Assembly: GCA_041940025.1 (NCBI GenBank)
Contig: JBGTSY010000005.1
Location: 62,001-126,000 of the forward strand
Length of the DNA stretch: 64,000 bases
DNA from: UBA5859 sp041940025
GTDB taxonomy: Bacteria > Pseudomonadota > Gammaproteobacteria > UBA5859
Direction of reading: 5' to 3'
Positions 44,527-52,927 of the stretch are shown piece by piece (position 1 is the stretch's first letter; every line of letters begins with the position of its first letter). A model generated the notes under the pieces. The model saw only the letters and a program-made list of their open reading frames with translations, did not search any database and was not told the DNA's origin. The translations under genes were made by a program, and so were the position numbers.

Positions 44527-45789
44527 CGGGCCGGACAATGCCGCCACAGTGACCATATCGGTGGTGGCGCTTCTCTCCAATGCGGATGTGGATGTGACTG
44601 ACATTCTTCAAGTGGATGTGAGCAGTAACACATTAGATCCGGTAAACAGCAATAACAGTGATTCCTGGCAGGAAGGCACCGGTGGCGGCGGTGGTGGTTG
44701 TGGCGCATCGGCCGCGGCGCTGGATACACCGCAAATGGCTTATCTGGATATTCTGCGCACGTTCCGTGATGGTTACATGATGCCTTATGAGTCCGGGCGT
44801 TGGTTGACTCAGGCTTATTACGATGCCTCACCCACAGTGGTGGCTTGGTTTGAGGCCCATTCTTGGCTGAAGGTGCCGGCACGATTGCTGTTATGGTTGG
44901 CTATTGGCGTCGCTTGGTTGATTCAGGCGTCTTGGAAAGTACAACTAGCGGTGGGTGTTTCTGCTGCCGGGCTGACTATGGCGTTTAAACTGGGTGTGGG
45001 CAGTTGGCTCTGGTCCTTCAATCTGGTTCGGGGCCTGTTGGCCATTGCTGGATTGGCGCTGGCAAGTGCCCTTTTTGCAAGTAGTCAGGCACAGGCCGGG
45101 GATCTGTTATTTTTTCATAACGATCACCTGGGCACGGCGCAAGTCATCACCAATGAAAACCAGACAGTGGTGTGGCAGGCGGAGCAGCAACCGTTTGGTG
45201 AAGTAACCACTACTGCTTCATCACAGCAAAATCCCACTCGCCTTCCGGGTCAATATTATGACGGGGAGAGTGGCTTACATTACAACTACTTCAGGGATTA
45301 TGATCCAAGTCTAGGTAGGTAGGTGCAGAGTGATCCGATTGGATTACAAGGGGGCGTGAATACCTATGCCTATGCAGTGGGCAATCCGATAACTTATGCG
45401 GATCCCACCGGTGAATTTTTCGCTCTACTAAATCCCTATACGATGGTGGGGTTGACTGGCTTTGTCGTGTTAATGCAAGGTTACATGGACTTTGTGACTG
45501 CGGTTAATAGCCTGCGATATCTGTGGATCCTATGTTTTATTGGGTTGCATTGGCATTACTGACATATAATATGTCCTTTGAAGGCGATGAGGTTTGTGAG
45601 GATGAAGAAAGAGAGGAACGTTGCGAAGGAAATCTGAAACGAGACTTGGAAACTTGCAAGGCTCTTGGTAAGAGAGGCGGCAAAGACGCATTTAGAGTAT
45701 GCGAGCAGCAGGCAATGCTTAGATACAGTAATTGCCTGGCTGGGAGGGATGACGGTGCGCCGTTACCACCGTGGGGCGATACCTACTAA
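44527..45789 (+). pseudogene. Displaced Rhs tail with toxin tip (cassette L)
   Basis: Homology starts in the DUF11-like domain (gggccggacaatgccgcc) with an in-frame 129-base gap relative to the complete gene. It then continues through the Gly-rich linker, hydrophobic segments and Rhs end. A TAG at 45320-45322 (GR*VQ) and a 4-base deletion near 45509 break the frame. The first half of the tip matches the complete gene's tip (FFALLNPYTMVGLTGFVVLMQGYMDFV, DPMFYWVALALLTYNMSFEGDEVCE). It then diverges to EREERCEGNLKRDLETC, FRVCEQQAMLRYSNCLAG and APLPPWGDTY, open from 45523. Toxin activity is unassigned. Confidence 0.75.
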
Positions 45790-45792
45790 GTC

Positions 45793-46065
45793 ATGAGCAC
45801 GATAGCGATGAATGAAAAGAGACCAAGACGAGGTTTACTTGTTTGCGCTGCGAAATCAGATGATGGAGCGATGCGGATCACGTTAGATGATGTCGCTAGA
45901 AAGAATGGCGATGCTTCACGTTGGGATGTGGACTGTTTTGTCACGTCAAAGGACTACGATGAAAAGCGTTTTGATGAGCTGGATTTTGATGAGAAAGAAC
46001 TTGCAGATTTTGGTTATTACATTCTTTCCCGGCTTTATGCTTTCAAAAAACGCGGCGACTTGTAA
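45793..46065 (+). CDS. Candidate immunity protein of cassette L
   Basis: Protein of 90 residues whose ATG lies 3 bases after the toxin stop. RRGLLVCAAKSDDGAMRITLDDVARKNGDASRWDVDCF and LADFGYYILSRLYAFKKRG are acidic/amphipathic with no signal peptide. No family is named; the role is inferred from position. Confidence 0.6.
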   Translation: MSTIAMNEKRPRRGLLVCAAKSDDGAMRITLDDVARKNGDASRWDVDCFVTSKDYDEKRFDELDFDEKELADFGYYILSRLYAFKKRGDL

Positions 46066-46089
46066 ATAGCCGAGAAAACCCAATAATTA

Positions 46090-46883
46090 GGGTCAGATTG
46101 GTATTTATTTTAGTGAAGGGTTAGTCTTGAGCCCAGTTTCTCTGGGAGTTAAAGATGTCCCGCCAATCTCGATATCACCTACCGGGAGTTCCACAACATA
46201 TCGTACAAAGAGGGAATAATCGGCAGGCTACATTTTTTGCTGAGCAGGATTATCAACGCTGTCTGCAAGACTTATAAGAAGCCAGTGATCAACATTGATG
46301 CGGTATTCATGCCTATGTACTGACGACCAATCATGTGCATGTATTGGTTACGCCCCATAAGCCGGATGGGATATCCAAACTGATGCAAAGCCTGTGCAGG
46401 CGTTACGTGGTGTCTATCAATCAAACTTATCAACGCACTGGTGCCTTGTGGGAAGGCAGATATAAAGCTGCATTGATAGAGTTGGATAGTTATTTACTGG
46501 TTTGCAGCCGTTATATTGACCTGAACCCAGTCAGGGCCGAGGGTGTGGTCAAACGTCCTGAGGATTACGCTTGGTCCAGCTATGGGCCGATGCATAGGGT
46601 AAAGATGATCCGGTAGTGACACCACATCCCTTATATTTATTATTTGGCGCTGCTGCACAAAAACGTCTAGCGGCGTATGCAGCCTTATTTGAATCGCACC
46701 TGGACTCAGCGAAGCTCAAAGCCATTCCAGAGAGCCTGAATCGAAGCGCCGTATTGGGTACTGATCGATTTGTCGACCAGATAAAATTTTCGTTAGCCCG
46801 TCGAGACAGGCCCAGCAAGCCGGGCAGGCCTAAAAAACGAGAGTAGGAGGAAGATGGGCCAGACTAAAATATCGGTCTGCCCC
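46090..46883 (+). mobile_element. RAYT-type (REP-associated tyrosine transposase) element, decayed
   Basis: Bounded by GGGTCAGATTGGTATTTATTTT on the left and ATATCGGTCTGCCCC on the right, the usual tags of single-domain Y1-transposase units. It contains one inactivated transposase gene. It may be the source of the shorter RAYT remnants at 35631 and 47447 and of the REP units in the array, although the match between them cannot be measured here. Confidence 0.7.
46155..46846 (+). pseudogene. RAYT/Y1 transposase pseudogene
   Basis: The frame begins MSRQSRYHLPGVPQHIVQRG and contains stops at QDL*EASDQH*CGIHAY. The HUH motif NHVHVLVTP follows, then GALWEGRYKAALIELDSYLLVCSRYIDLNPVRAEGV with the likely catalytic Tyr. 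A frameshift near 46600 separates this from PHPLYLLFGAAAQKRLAAY ... GRPKKRE. RAYT proteins are single-stranded-DNA transposases that spread REP sequences. Two stops and one frameshift make this copy inactive. Confidence 0.85.
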
Positions 46884-47005
46884 AGATTTGGTAAAGAATA
46901 ACTCACTTCTCGGTATAATTGGATTAAGAAGGTGCAGAAATCAGCGCCTCCAGGCTCCCATGCAAGACATATCTTTCCTAAAAGATGTCAACAAGTGAGA
47001 TAAAT

Positions 47006-47425
47006 ATGAGTGAAATAAGATATTTAAACACTGATTGTTTACTCTATTCAACTGAGGACTTGTCTCCTGTTATCAATGAACTGGGTGAACAACTGATAGT
47101 TCTTTGGAATGAGCCAATGGAAGGAAAAAACTCCATAGGAATTGAAGTTTTAATAGATGATCCTAATGGTCCTGAAGATCATCTGTCGAGGTTCATGGAG
47201 CTATTTAGTAGTCCTTCAATCTTAAGTTTATTGAATTATTGCTCAAAGAAAATCTTTGATATTGGATTTGAAAGTGGGGATGAATCTCCGATGGCTTATG
47301 AACTAAGTACTGGTTTGCTTACTAAGATTGCAGAATTAGGTTTTTCAATTAATATTCAAATTTACCCAGTTAGTGAAGAGCCGCCGGAATCGGAAAAAGC
47401 AATAAGAATAAGGGGACAAGTCTAG
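47006..47425 (+). CDS. Orphan immunity-like protein, paralogue 2
   Basis: About 139 residues from the ATG in ataaatATGAGTGA, the same start context as its paralogue at 42023. Shared features are RYLNTDCLL, IVLWNEP, FMELFSSPS, KIFDIGFESGDESP and AELGFSINIQIYPV. It has no adjacent toxin. Its C-terminal tail (PPESEKAIRIRGQV) ends at the joint with the RAYT remnant and may not be native. Confidence 0.6.
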   Translation: MSEIRYLNTDCLLYSTEDLSPVINELGEQLIVLWNEPMEGKNSIGIEVLIDDPNGPEDHLSRFMELFSSPSILSLLNYCSKKIFDIGFESGDESPMAYELSTGLLTKIAELGFSINIQIYPVSEEPPESEKAIRIRGQV

Positions 47426-47446
47426 AATTAGGATAGGTGAAAAGAA

Positions 47447-47653
47447 GGGGTCACGTACAATGTTAACAGTTTGGGCTATGTATCTGGCCCAGGAGCTTGG
47501 GAACTGTGAGCTAAAAAATCTCGAATGTATTTGGTTGAAGGTGGTCGGAAACCATACCGGGTACAATTAGAACACTACTGAATAAATCTGAAGATAATCC
47601 AATATTGTTGAGAAATATTGAGCGTATCAATTGTGAATAATAGTCCTGATCCC
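47447..47653 (+). mobile_element. Remnant of a RAYT element, copy 2
   Basis: Related to 35631-35840: ggggtcacgtacaatgttaacagtttgggctatgtat... to aatagtcctgatccc. Broken frames again read VWAMYLAQELGNCELK. It is adjacent to paralogue 2 of the orphan immunity gene, as copy 1 is adjacent to the Sel1 fragment. Confidence 0.55.
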
Positions 47654-47726
47654 TTGTGTTTTGTAGTATGTACTTTAGCGTGACTTCCAATTATCCCCTA
47701 AGTTTATGAAATTTTATGATTTGTAA

Positions 47727-47879
47727 ATGGCTCTAGTTTACTTACGCAACTTATTAGCATTTAGTATTCTGGTTCTGATAAGTATCTGCTCAAATAAGCC
47801 AAAGCCACCGATGCTGGTTTTGGTCAAATACGATAAGTCACTAGTGCGGCAAGTTATTATTCTCTTATGCAAAGAATAG
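47727..47879 (+). CDS. Very small possible lipoprotein
   Basis: A 50-residue frame with a hydrophobic N-terminus MALVYLRNLLAFSILVLISICSNKPKP, in which ISIC could be a lipobox. There is no strong ribosome site. It may be a small immunity or entry-exclusion-like lipoprotein or a chance frame. Confidence 0.25.
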   Translation: MALVYLRNLLAFSILVLISICSNKPKPPMLVLVKYDKSLVRQVIILLCKE

Positions 47880-48025
47880 AAATCGCGAGTGTCAAAAGAA
47901 GAACCTGTACTATTATTAAAATGGAGAAGACAATTATTTATTTTGTATTTCTATGCGATTCAAATACCATTAATGCATATCTTAATGTTAAAGTATCTCA
48001 ATACACTCTTGTCAGTACCTTAGTA

Positions 48026-48130
48026 AGTAGTCTGCACGAAGCATAGCGAAATCCGCAGTGCGTTCCGATATGATGTATTATCACCCTAGGAGCGTAGGGC
48101 CTAAGCACTGCAAGGCATTGTGCAGATCGA
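48026..48130. repeat. REP-type repeat unit (copy 3)
   Basis: agtagtctgcacgaagcatagcgaaatccg followed by a palindromic half (gcgtagggcctaagcactgcaaggcattgtgc). It is more diverged than copies 1 and 2 and marks the right border of the Rhs island. Confidence 0.55.
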
Positions 48131-48338
48131 ATCACTTTATCATACGGAAGACATCCTAGACTGTTATTATTCCTAGTCACTAGGAGATACCGCTGTTCTA
48201 CGGTTAATAAGTTTGAACCTGGCTTGAATGACTCGCGTGTTTAAAAGAGTGATGACTCCGCGTAAGCGTGACAATTTCAACACAAACCTGTTCATTTTAT
48301 ACTCCTGGATGAGTGGTGCTGCCCACATAGGCAGGTTA

Positions 48339-48366
48339 CCAGGATGTAGCATAGCGGGATCCAGAG
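48339..48366. repeat. Partial REP unit upstream of the nuclease gene
   Basis: ccaggatgtagcatagcgggatccagag shares the first half of the REP units. It lies 27 bases before the nuclease start and could be part of its 5' untranslated region. Confidence 0.4.
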
Positions 48367-48392
48367 TATCCTCTAAGAGCGAAAGTGCTATC

Positions 48393-50390
48393 ATGAAACA
48401 GAAATCAATGCGAGCCGCTCGATACCTGAGCATATTGTTTTCTGCCTGCGGGCTGCATACCAGTTTTGCCGCTATCGACTGTGAGGGTACGACGGATATT
48501 TACGACATCCAAGGCGCGACTCATATTTCACCATTCAATGAACAACACGTGAAAGTCTGCGGTGTCGTGACGGCAGTCGCGTTTAATGGATTTTATTTGC
48601 AAGATCCTATCGGAGATGGCGATCCCGCAACCTCCGATGCACTGTTTGTATTGAAACCCGGTGAGACTCCTAAGGTGGGCACAAAGCTACGCTTAACGGG
48701 AACGATCACCGAATATATTCCTGGTGGGGCTGCAACGGGAAATCTTTCTATCACCAATTTAGTAAAACCGAGAATCCTTGCGAGTGCGTTGGGTCAAAAG
48801 CTGCCTGATCCGGTGGTGATTGGACGAGGTGGGCGTGTTCCGCCAAATCGAATAGTGATTTCCGAACCAGAGACTGTGCCACCGATCAATCTACAAAACA
48901 CTATTCCTGCTCAAGCCAATGCCTTTGATCCTACAATCGATGGCATTGACTTTTATGAAAGTCTGGAAGGTATGTTAGTTCGGGTGGTGTCTCCTGTGGC
49001 GGTTTCAGCCACGCGACAGTTTGACACCTACAGTGCAGAACTGTTCGTGTTGGCTAATCGCGGTAAGGACGTGTATCCAAAGGGAGTACGTACACAAAGG
49101 GGAGGAATTAATCTCGTACCTCATCTTGAAAATATGGGAGATCACAATCCGGAACGAATTCAGATACAGTTTAACGCCACGCTATTTTCAAGTACGAATT
49201 ATCCGTCCATAAAAGTAGGCGATCAGCTTGAAGATATCGTCGGTGTGGTGGGCTATAGCTTTGGTAATTTCGAAGTGAACGCATTACATGAGATTGAGTT
49301 CAAACCCAGTCTACAAAAATCGGAACGCGTCAAACAGACCCTCCCTAGTCAGCTCACCGTCGCTTCATACAATGTGCTCAATTTAAGTGCAGTGCCCGCA
49401 GACGATGCACAGCGGCAAAAGATAGCACAGCAGATCCAACACAAACTGCGCGCGCCGGATATTGTTGCGTTGCAGGAAGTTCAAGATAACAACGGTGACA
49501 GTAGAGAGTGTTTGCCGAGTGATCCCAGCCCATGCTCTAACTTGTTAGATGCCAGTGAAACGCTTCAAAAGTTAGTGGAAGCCATAGAAGCAGTGGGGGG
49601 TCCTGCGTATCACTATATTACTGTGGATCCTTTGGTAGAAACCCGTGATGACAATCGAGACAACCCCGATATTTTTGGAGGGGTGCCGTTGGGTAATATT
49701 CGCAACGCTTTTCTCTATAATCCGAAACGCGTGACTTTAAAAGAGTATACAGGGTTAACTCGGGAGGTACTTGCCGATAGGGGAGTGACAGCCTGCAAGG
49801 CGTTCGATTCTTCAAGGGATCCGCTCGAAGCTGTGTTTGAGTTCCGCGGACAGACACTGGTATTGATTAACAATCATTTTACTTCCCGGTTCGGATCCAC
49901 ACCGATATTTGGTGGGCCGCAACCATTTATCCAAGCGGGAGAGTCAGCAAGAGAAGCGCAAGCATTAGCAATGAATCAGGTGACGCACTGGCACCGACAA
50001 CATAAACACACAAAAATTGTTGTATTAGGTGATCTCAATACTTTTGAATTCACCAATGATTTGACCGAAATTTTACCGGGCTCTGGAAAACAAACAATTC
50101 TATACAATCTAATAAGTAAAAATCATGATGATAATCGCTACTCATTTAACTTTGAGGGCAACTCGCAAACATTAGATCACATCTTCGTCACTCGCCCACT
50201 GTTACAAGGGGCAAAATTCGATTTTGTACATGTCAATGTGGATTATCCACGGCGGTTTTCTGACGTGGTGGCAAGTGATCATGATCCTCTGTGGGCAGCA
50301 TTTTATTTTGCCAAAAAAGAAGAAGTATTGGGCAAGCTCATCGATCTATTTCAAAGCGCAATTGGTAAAGAGTTGCAAGATCATCAGTAG
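48393..50390 (+). CDS. ExeM/NucH-family extracellular endonuclease
   Basis: About 665 residues from the ATG at 48393. A frame opening at 48228 adds residues without a signal peptide and crosses a REP unit. The signal peptide is MKQKSMRAARYLSILFSACGLHTSFA. The N-terminal part contains an OB-like domain (YDIQGATHISPFNEQHVKVCGVVTAVAFNGFYLQD). The catalytic endonuclease/exonuclease/phosphatase domain begins near residue 315: TVASYNVLNLS, DIVALQEVQDN (metal-binding Glu), NHFTSRFGS, VVLGDLNTFE, LDHIFVT and SDHDPLWAAFYF (catalytic Asp-His). It is probably secreted and degrades extracellular DNA, with roles in nutrient scavenging or biofilm. ExeM relatives often carry a C-terminal sorting domain; none is visible here. 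Confidence 0.85.
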   Translation: MKQKSMRAARYLSILFSACGLHTSFAAIDCEGTTDIYDIQGATHISPFNEQHVKVCGVVTAVAFNGFYLQDPIGDGDPATSDALFVLKPGETPKVGTKLRLTGTITEYIPGGAATGNLSITNLVKPRILASALGQKLPDPVVIGRGGRVPPNRIVISEPETVPPINLQNTIPAQANAFDPTIDGIDFYESLEGMLVRVVSPVAVSATRQFDTYSAELFVLANRGKDVYPKGVRTQRGGINLVPHLENMGDHNPERIQIQFNATLFSSTNYPSIKVGDQLEDIVGVVGYSFGNFEVNALHEIEFKPSLQKSERVKQTLPSQLTVASYNVLNLSAVPADDAQRQKIAQQIQHKLRAPDIVALQEVQDNNGDSRECLPSDPSPCSNLLDASETLQKLVEAIEAVGGPAYHYITVDPLVETRDDNRDNPDIFGGVPLGNIRNAFLYNPKRVTLKEYTGLTREVLADRGVTACKAFDSSRDPLEAVFEFRGQTLVLINNHFTSRFGSTPIFGGPQPFIQAGESAREAQALAMNQVTHWHRQHKHTKIVVLGDLNTFEFTNDLTEILPGSGKQTILYNLISKNHDDNRYSFNFEGNSQTLDHIFVTRPLLQGAKFDFVHVNVDYPRRFSDVVASDHDPLWAAFYFAKKEEVLGKLIDLFQSAIGKELQDHQ

Positions 50391-50444
50391 AGTGTCGGGG
50401 AAACTATCCCGCAACTCTACTTAAAAAATAAGATCAAAACTTTA

Positions 50445-51071
50445 CTAGACGGTAGCGTTGTCGGGGATCCGGTATTCAATGCCCTCCTTTTTTAGCGCTA
50501 AGCTGAACTCTGGCGCCTGTTGCACTCGATTGACTAGTTCTATAATACCATCGCTCACTGGTATGCGGACATCAGTAAAAACATTGCCCCAACGTAAATA
50601 GACTGCCAGTAAATAATCTATAATGCCGGGCTCGGTACCATGCATGAACGGTTTAGTACCCAATATTTTGTCTACTATTTGCCACAGCTCTGACACTCGA
50701 TTGCCTAGGGCCTGCAATACTTGCTGTTTGCTCGCATTGCCTTCCATAAGAGTATTCATGGTAAAAAGTTTCGAGTAAGCCGGGTGAAGCGTGGCGTAGT
50801 TGAACATTAACCAGCGATAAAAGTCGCTGGTGTCACCTTCTAACATCGGTGTTTGGCCTGTAGATTGGTACAGATGCAATACAATTGCGGCGCCTTCAGT
50901 CATCACCCGTTCACCTTGTTTAAGGGCAGGCACTTGATTGGTTGGCGAAATCATTTGGTAGTCTGTGATCTCGTCTCGTTTTATGATCTCAACAGGCATG
51001 TGCAGTTTATTCATCAATGCGTGTATTCCTGTAGAACAACTGCCGGGAATAATATAAAGTTGGTTCACCAT
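50445..51071 (-). CDS. Glutathione S-transferase family protein
   Basis: Protein of 208 residues. The thioredoxin-like N-domain contains YIIPGSCSTGIHALMNKLHMPVEII, the cis-Pro segment NQVPALKQG and the glutathione-contacting TEGAAIVLHLYQ. The C-domain is helical with GTEPGIIDYLLAVYLRW (N-capping box). The SCST near the N-terminus suggests a Ser or Cys catalytic residue, as in beta/omega-like bacterial GSTs. It is the last gene of a leftward operon with a tautomerase-like and an NTF2-like gene, so the set may modify a small electrophile or aromatic compound. The substrate is unknown. Confidence 0.82.
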   Translation of the reverse strand: MVNQLYIIPGSCSTGIHALMNKLHMPVEIIKRDEITDYQMISPTNQVPALKQGERVMTEGAAIVLHLYQSTGQTPMLEGDTSDFYRWLMFNYATLHPAYSKLFTMNTLMEGNASKQQVLQALGNRVSELWQIVDKILGTKPFMHGTEPGIIDYLLAVYLRWGNVFTDVRIPVSDGIIELVNRVQQAPEFSLALKKEGIEYRIPDNATV

Positions 51072-51099
51072 TTAGTTTCCTATCTTGTTTTATAAAGTG

Positions 51100-51303
51100 T
51101 TAACGTTTCAATTTTCTATATTCTGTCACCGGCAGGCCACCCACACCCCAATTCTCTAATGGGATCTCATCAATGACTACGAAAGTAGTGGCGGGATCTT
51201 TGCCAAGTATCTTTTGCAGCAGTTCTGTGGTGCCTTTGATGAGTGCGGATTTCTGTTCTGATGTCACAGTTTCTTGGGTAATACGAATATTGACGTATGG
51301 CAT
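51100..51303 (-). CDS. 4-oxalocrotonate tautomerase family protein
   Basis: About 67 residues from the ATG at 51303. After Met removal the catalytic Pro would be N-terminal (MPYVNIRITQETVT), as the family requires. KSALIKGTTELLQKILGKDPATTFVVIDEIPLENWGVGGLPVTEY matches the 4-OT fold, including the Arg/Lys-poor active-site region and the VIDEI strand. It would catalyse keto-enol or related proton shifts. Tautomerase genes of this size are often next to GST or NTF2-like genes. Confidence 0.85.
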   Translation of the reverse strand: MPYVNIRITQETVTSEQKSALIKGTTELLQKILGKDPATTFVVIDEIPLENWGVGGLPVTEYRKLKR

Positions 51304-51308
51304 AGGTG

Positions 51309-51704
51309 CTATCCTTTCGTTTGTGAAAAGTGAAAAACTTTTGCAATGATGCGCCACTCTTCGTGCGTTCGAATCAAGCTCAAAACATCTGAGAATCGCT
51401 TTGATTCAATGCTGCATTCAACACGCGCGACAGCGACATCGCTGGAGACTAATTCGATGCTGAGAATGCGATCTTCTCGCGGTTGTTGGGTGTGATGCGG
51501 GGCACCTCGTGTGTCCACCCATTTAAAATAGTCGTCCATTTGTAGTAGTTTTAGAGCCTGATAAGTCGGGCATGCATAAATCGCGGCGGGATGGAAGATC
51601 CTACGAAGCAGATCGCTATCACCGTAATAAAGTGCATCGAAGTAACGCATCAGCAGGGTTGTCAGTGCTTCTATGGAAACATGTTGATCAACTAAGTCTT
51701 TCAT
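51309..51704 (-). CDS. NTF2/SnoaL-like protein
   Basis: About 131 residues from the ATG at 51704. An upstream-extended frame to 51890 overlaps the divergent LysR gene and is unlikely. The cone-like fold pattern is LTTLLMRYFDALYYGDSDLLRRIFHPAAIYACP, VDTRGAPHHTQQPREDRILSIELVSSDVAVARVEC and FSDVLSLIRTHEEWRIIAKVFHF. Such proteins are lumazine-binding or isomerase-like; the substrate is unknown. It is the first gene of the leftward operon facing the LysR regulator. Confidence 0.75.
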   Translation of the reverse strand: MKDLVDQHVSIEALTTLLMRYFDALYYGDSDLLRRIFHPAAIYACPTYQALKLLQMDDYFKWVDTRGAPHHTQQPREDRILSIELVSSDVAVARVECSIESKRFSDVLSLIRTHEEWRIIAKVFHFSQTKG

Positions 51705-51761
51705 TGGTGATTGAACTCTCGTGTGTGCATCTCGACAACCAGTGTAGATCGCCCTATCATG

Positions 51762-51776
51762 TTGATAAATTATCAA
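51762..51776. promoter_or_regulatory. Probable LysR-type operator palindrome
   Basis: TTGATAAATTATCAA is a perfect 15-base palindrome with a T-N11-A core. It sits in the 96-base gap between the divergent NTF2-like operon and the LysR gene, about 25 bases before the LysR start. It is the natural binding site for autoregulation and operon control. Confidence 0.7.
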
Positions 51777-51800
51777 ATAATGCAATAAGGTTATGCATAA

Positions 51801-52688
51801 ATGCACAACTGGGATGATTTTAGATATTTTCTTGCCGTAGTAGAATGTGGCAGCATTTCCGGTGCTGCCAGTCAAATAGGTGTGAATCATTCAACTGTCT
51901 CTCGCCGACTTCAACAGTTGGAGCAACGGCACGGGGTACGTTTGTTCGAGCGTACGGATAGTGGCTATGTATTAACCGACGCGGGCGCGTCAATTGTGGA
52001 CTTTGCTTCTCAAATCGAGCAGAGTGCCATGCAGGCATCGCGTGTACTGGCAGGTCGGGATGCGCGTTTGGAAGGCAACATTGTGGTGACTATGCCACAC
52101 GATTTGTTCGAATCCTGCTTAGTGGCACCATTGTGTCAGTTTTGTCGGCAGTATCCAGCTATTGAGCTCACACTTTCCGTTACCCACGGGTTACGAAATC
52201 TAGCCAATCGTGAAGCGGACATCGCTGTGCGACTGACGCCAACACCTCCGGATTACTTAGTGGGTAAAAGATTAACGCGAATACAACACGGCATTTATGG
52301 TCATCGTCGCCTGAATTGGCAGAAAAACACTCCGGTGATAGTTTGGGGAGGGGAGAAATCGCTACCCCAGTGGGCACAATTGCATTTCCATCGACCCCGT
52401 GTCGCACTGCGTGTGGATGACTTGGTCAGCATGCACAGTGCGGTGGCGGAAGGGTATGGTGTGGCGCGCATGCCCTGTTTTTTTCCGGATAGGGTAGCGC
52501 ATCCAGAGGTGATTAGATTGCCTATTTCATTGCCGCGATCCGATTGGGGGCTCTGGTTATTAAGTCATGTGGATTTAAAAAACTCCGCACGGGTCATGCA
52601 CTGTAAACGTTTTCTGGAAGCGTCGTTAGTGAGTCAATTATCCCACTTCCGTGGCGAAGTGAGCGCAGAGGCAGCAGGGTTAAGATAA
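51801..52688 (+). CDS. LysR-family transcriptional regulator
   Basis: Protein of 295 residues. The N-terminal winged helix-turn-helix is FRYFLAVVECGSISGAASQIGVNHSTVSRRLQQLEQRHGVRLFERTDSGYVLTDAG. An effector-binding domain follows from about residue 92 (GNIVVTMPHDLFESCLVAPLCQFCRQYPAIELTLSVTH, NREADIAVRLT, MHSAVAEGYGVARMPCFF). It has the size and order of full LysR regulators. It is divergent from the NTF2-like/tautomerase/GST operon, which it presumably controls through the palindrome at 51762-51776. The effector is unknown. Confidence 0.88.
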   Translation: MHNWDDFRYFLAVVECGSISGAASQIGVNHSTVSRRLQQLEQRHGVRLFERTDSGYVLTDAGASIVDFASQIEQSAMQASRVLAGRDARLEGNIVVTMPHDLFESCLVAPLCQFCRQYPAIELTLSVTHGLRNLANREADIAVRLTPTPPDYLVGKRLTRIQHGIYGHRRLNWQKNTPVIVWGGEKSLPQWAQLHFHRPRVALRVDDLVSMHSAVAEGYGVARMPCFFPDRVAHPEVIRLPISLPRSDWGLWLLSHVDLKNSARVMHCKRFLEASLVSQLSHFRGEVSAEAAGLR

Positions 52689-52927
52689 TGTTTAGACCGT
52701 ATTAGTGATGAGGCTACCTTAAGTGTGATTTGAATAGTGCGTGTCAATAGATGGGGCACCGCTTCGACGATTATATTGGTCCATTAGAGCGTGTCTTGTC
52801 TTTAGATGAATTTAGCTTACTTAGGCTTGATTGATTAGGCAGTAAAAACAGTTAATCATCTAGTGGAATCAGAACACACTGTTTGATGCTGGGGTAGAAA
52901 TTTGGTACCCAGTGGGAAATGTGTATG
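52689..52927. other. Convergent intergenic region
   Basis: About 240 bases between the LysR and hydrolase genes with no supported gene. Confidence 0.35.

Noticed and set aside
39624..48366. REP units considered as a CRISPR array
   Set aside because: Spacing is irregular and large, the units are palindromic and imperfect, and no cas genes are present.
48228..48392. Upstream extension of the ExeM-like nuclease frame
   Set aside because: It lacks a signal peptide and crosses a partial REP unit; the ATG at 48393 begins a proper signal peptide.
51705..51890. Upstream extension of the NTF2-like frame
   Set aside because: It overlaps the divergent LysR start and the operator palindrome; the family N-terminus fits the ATG at 51704.
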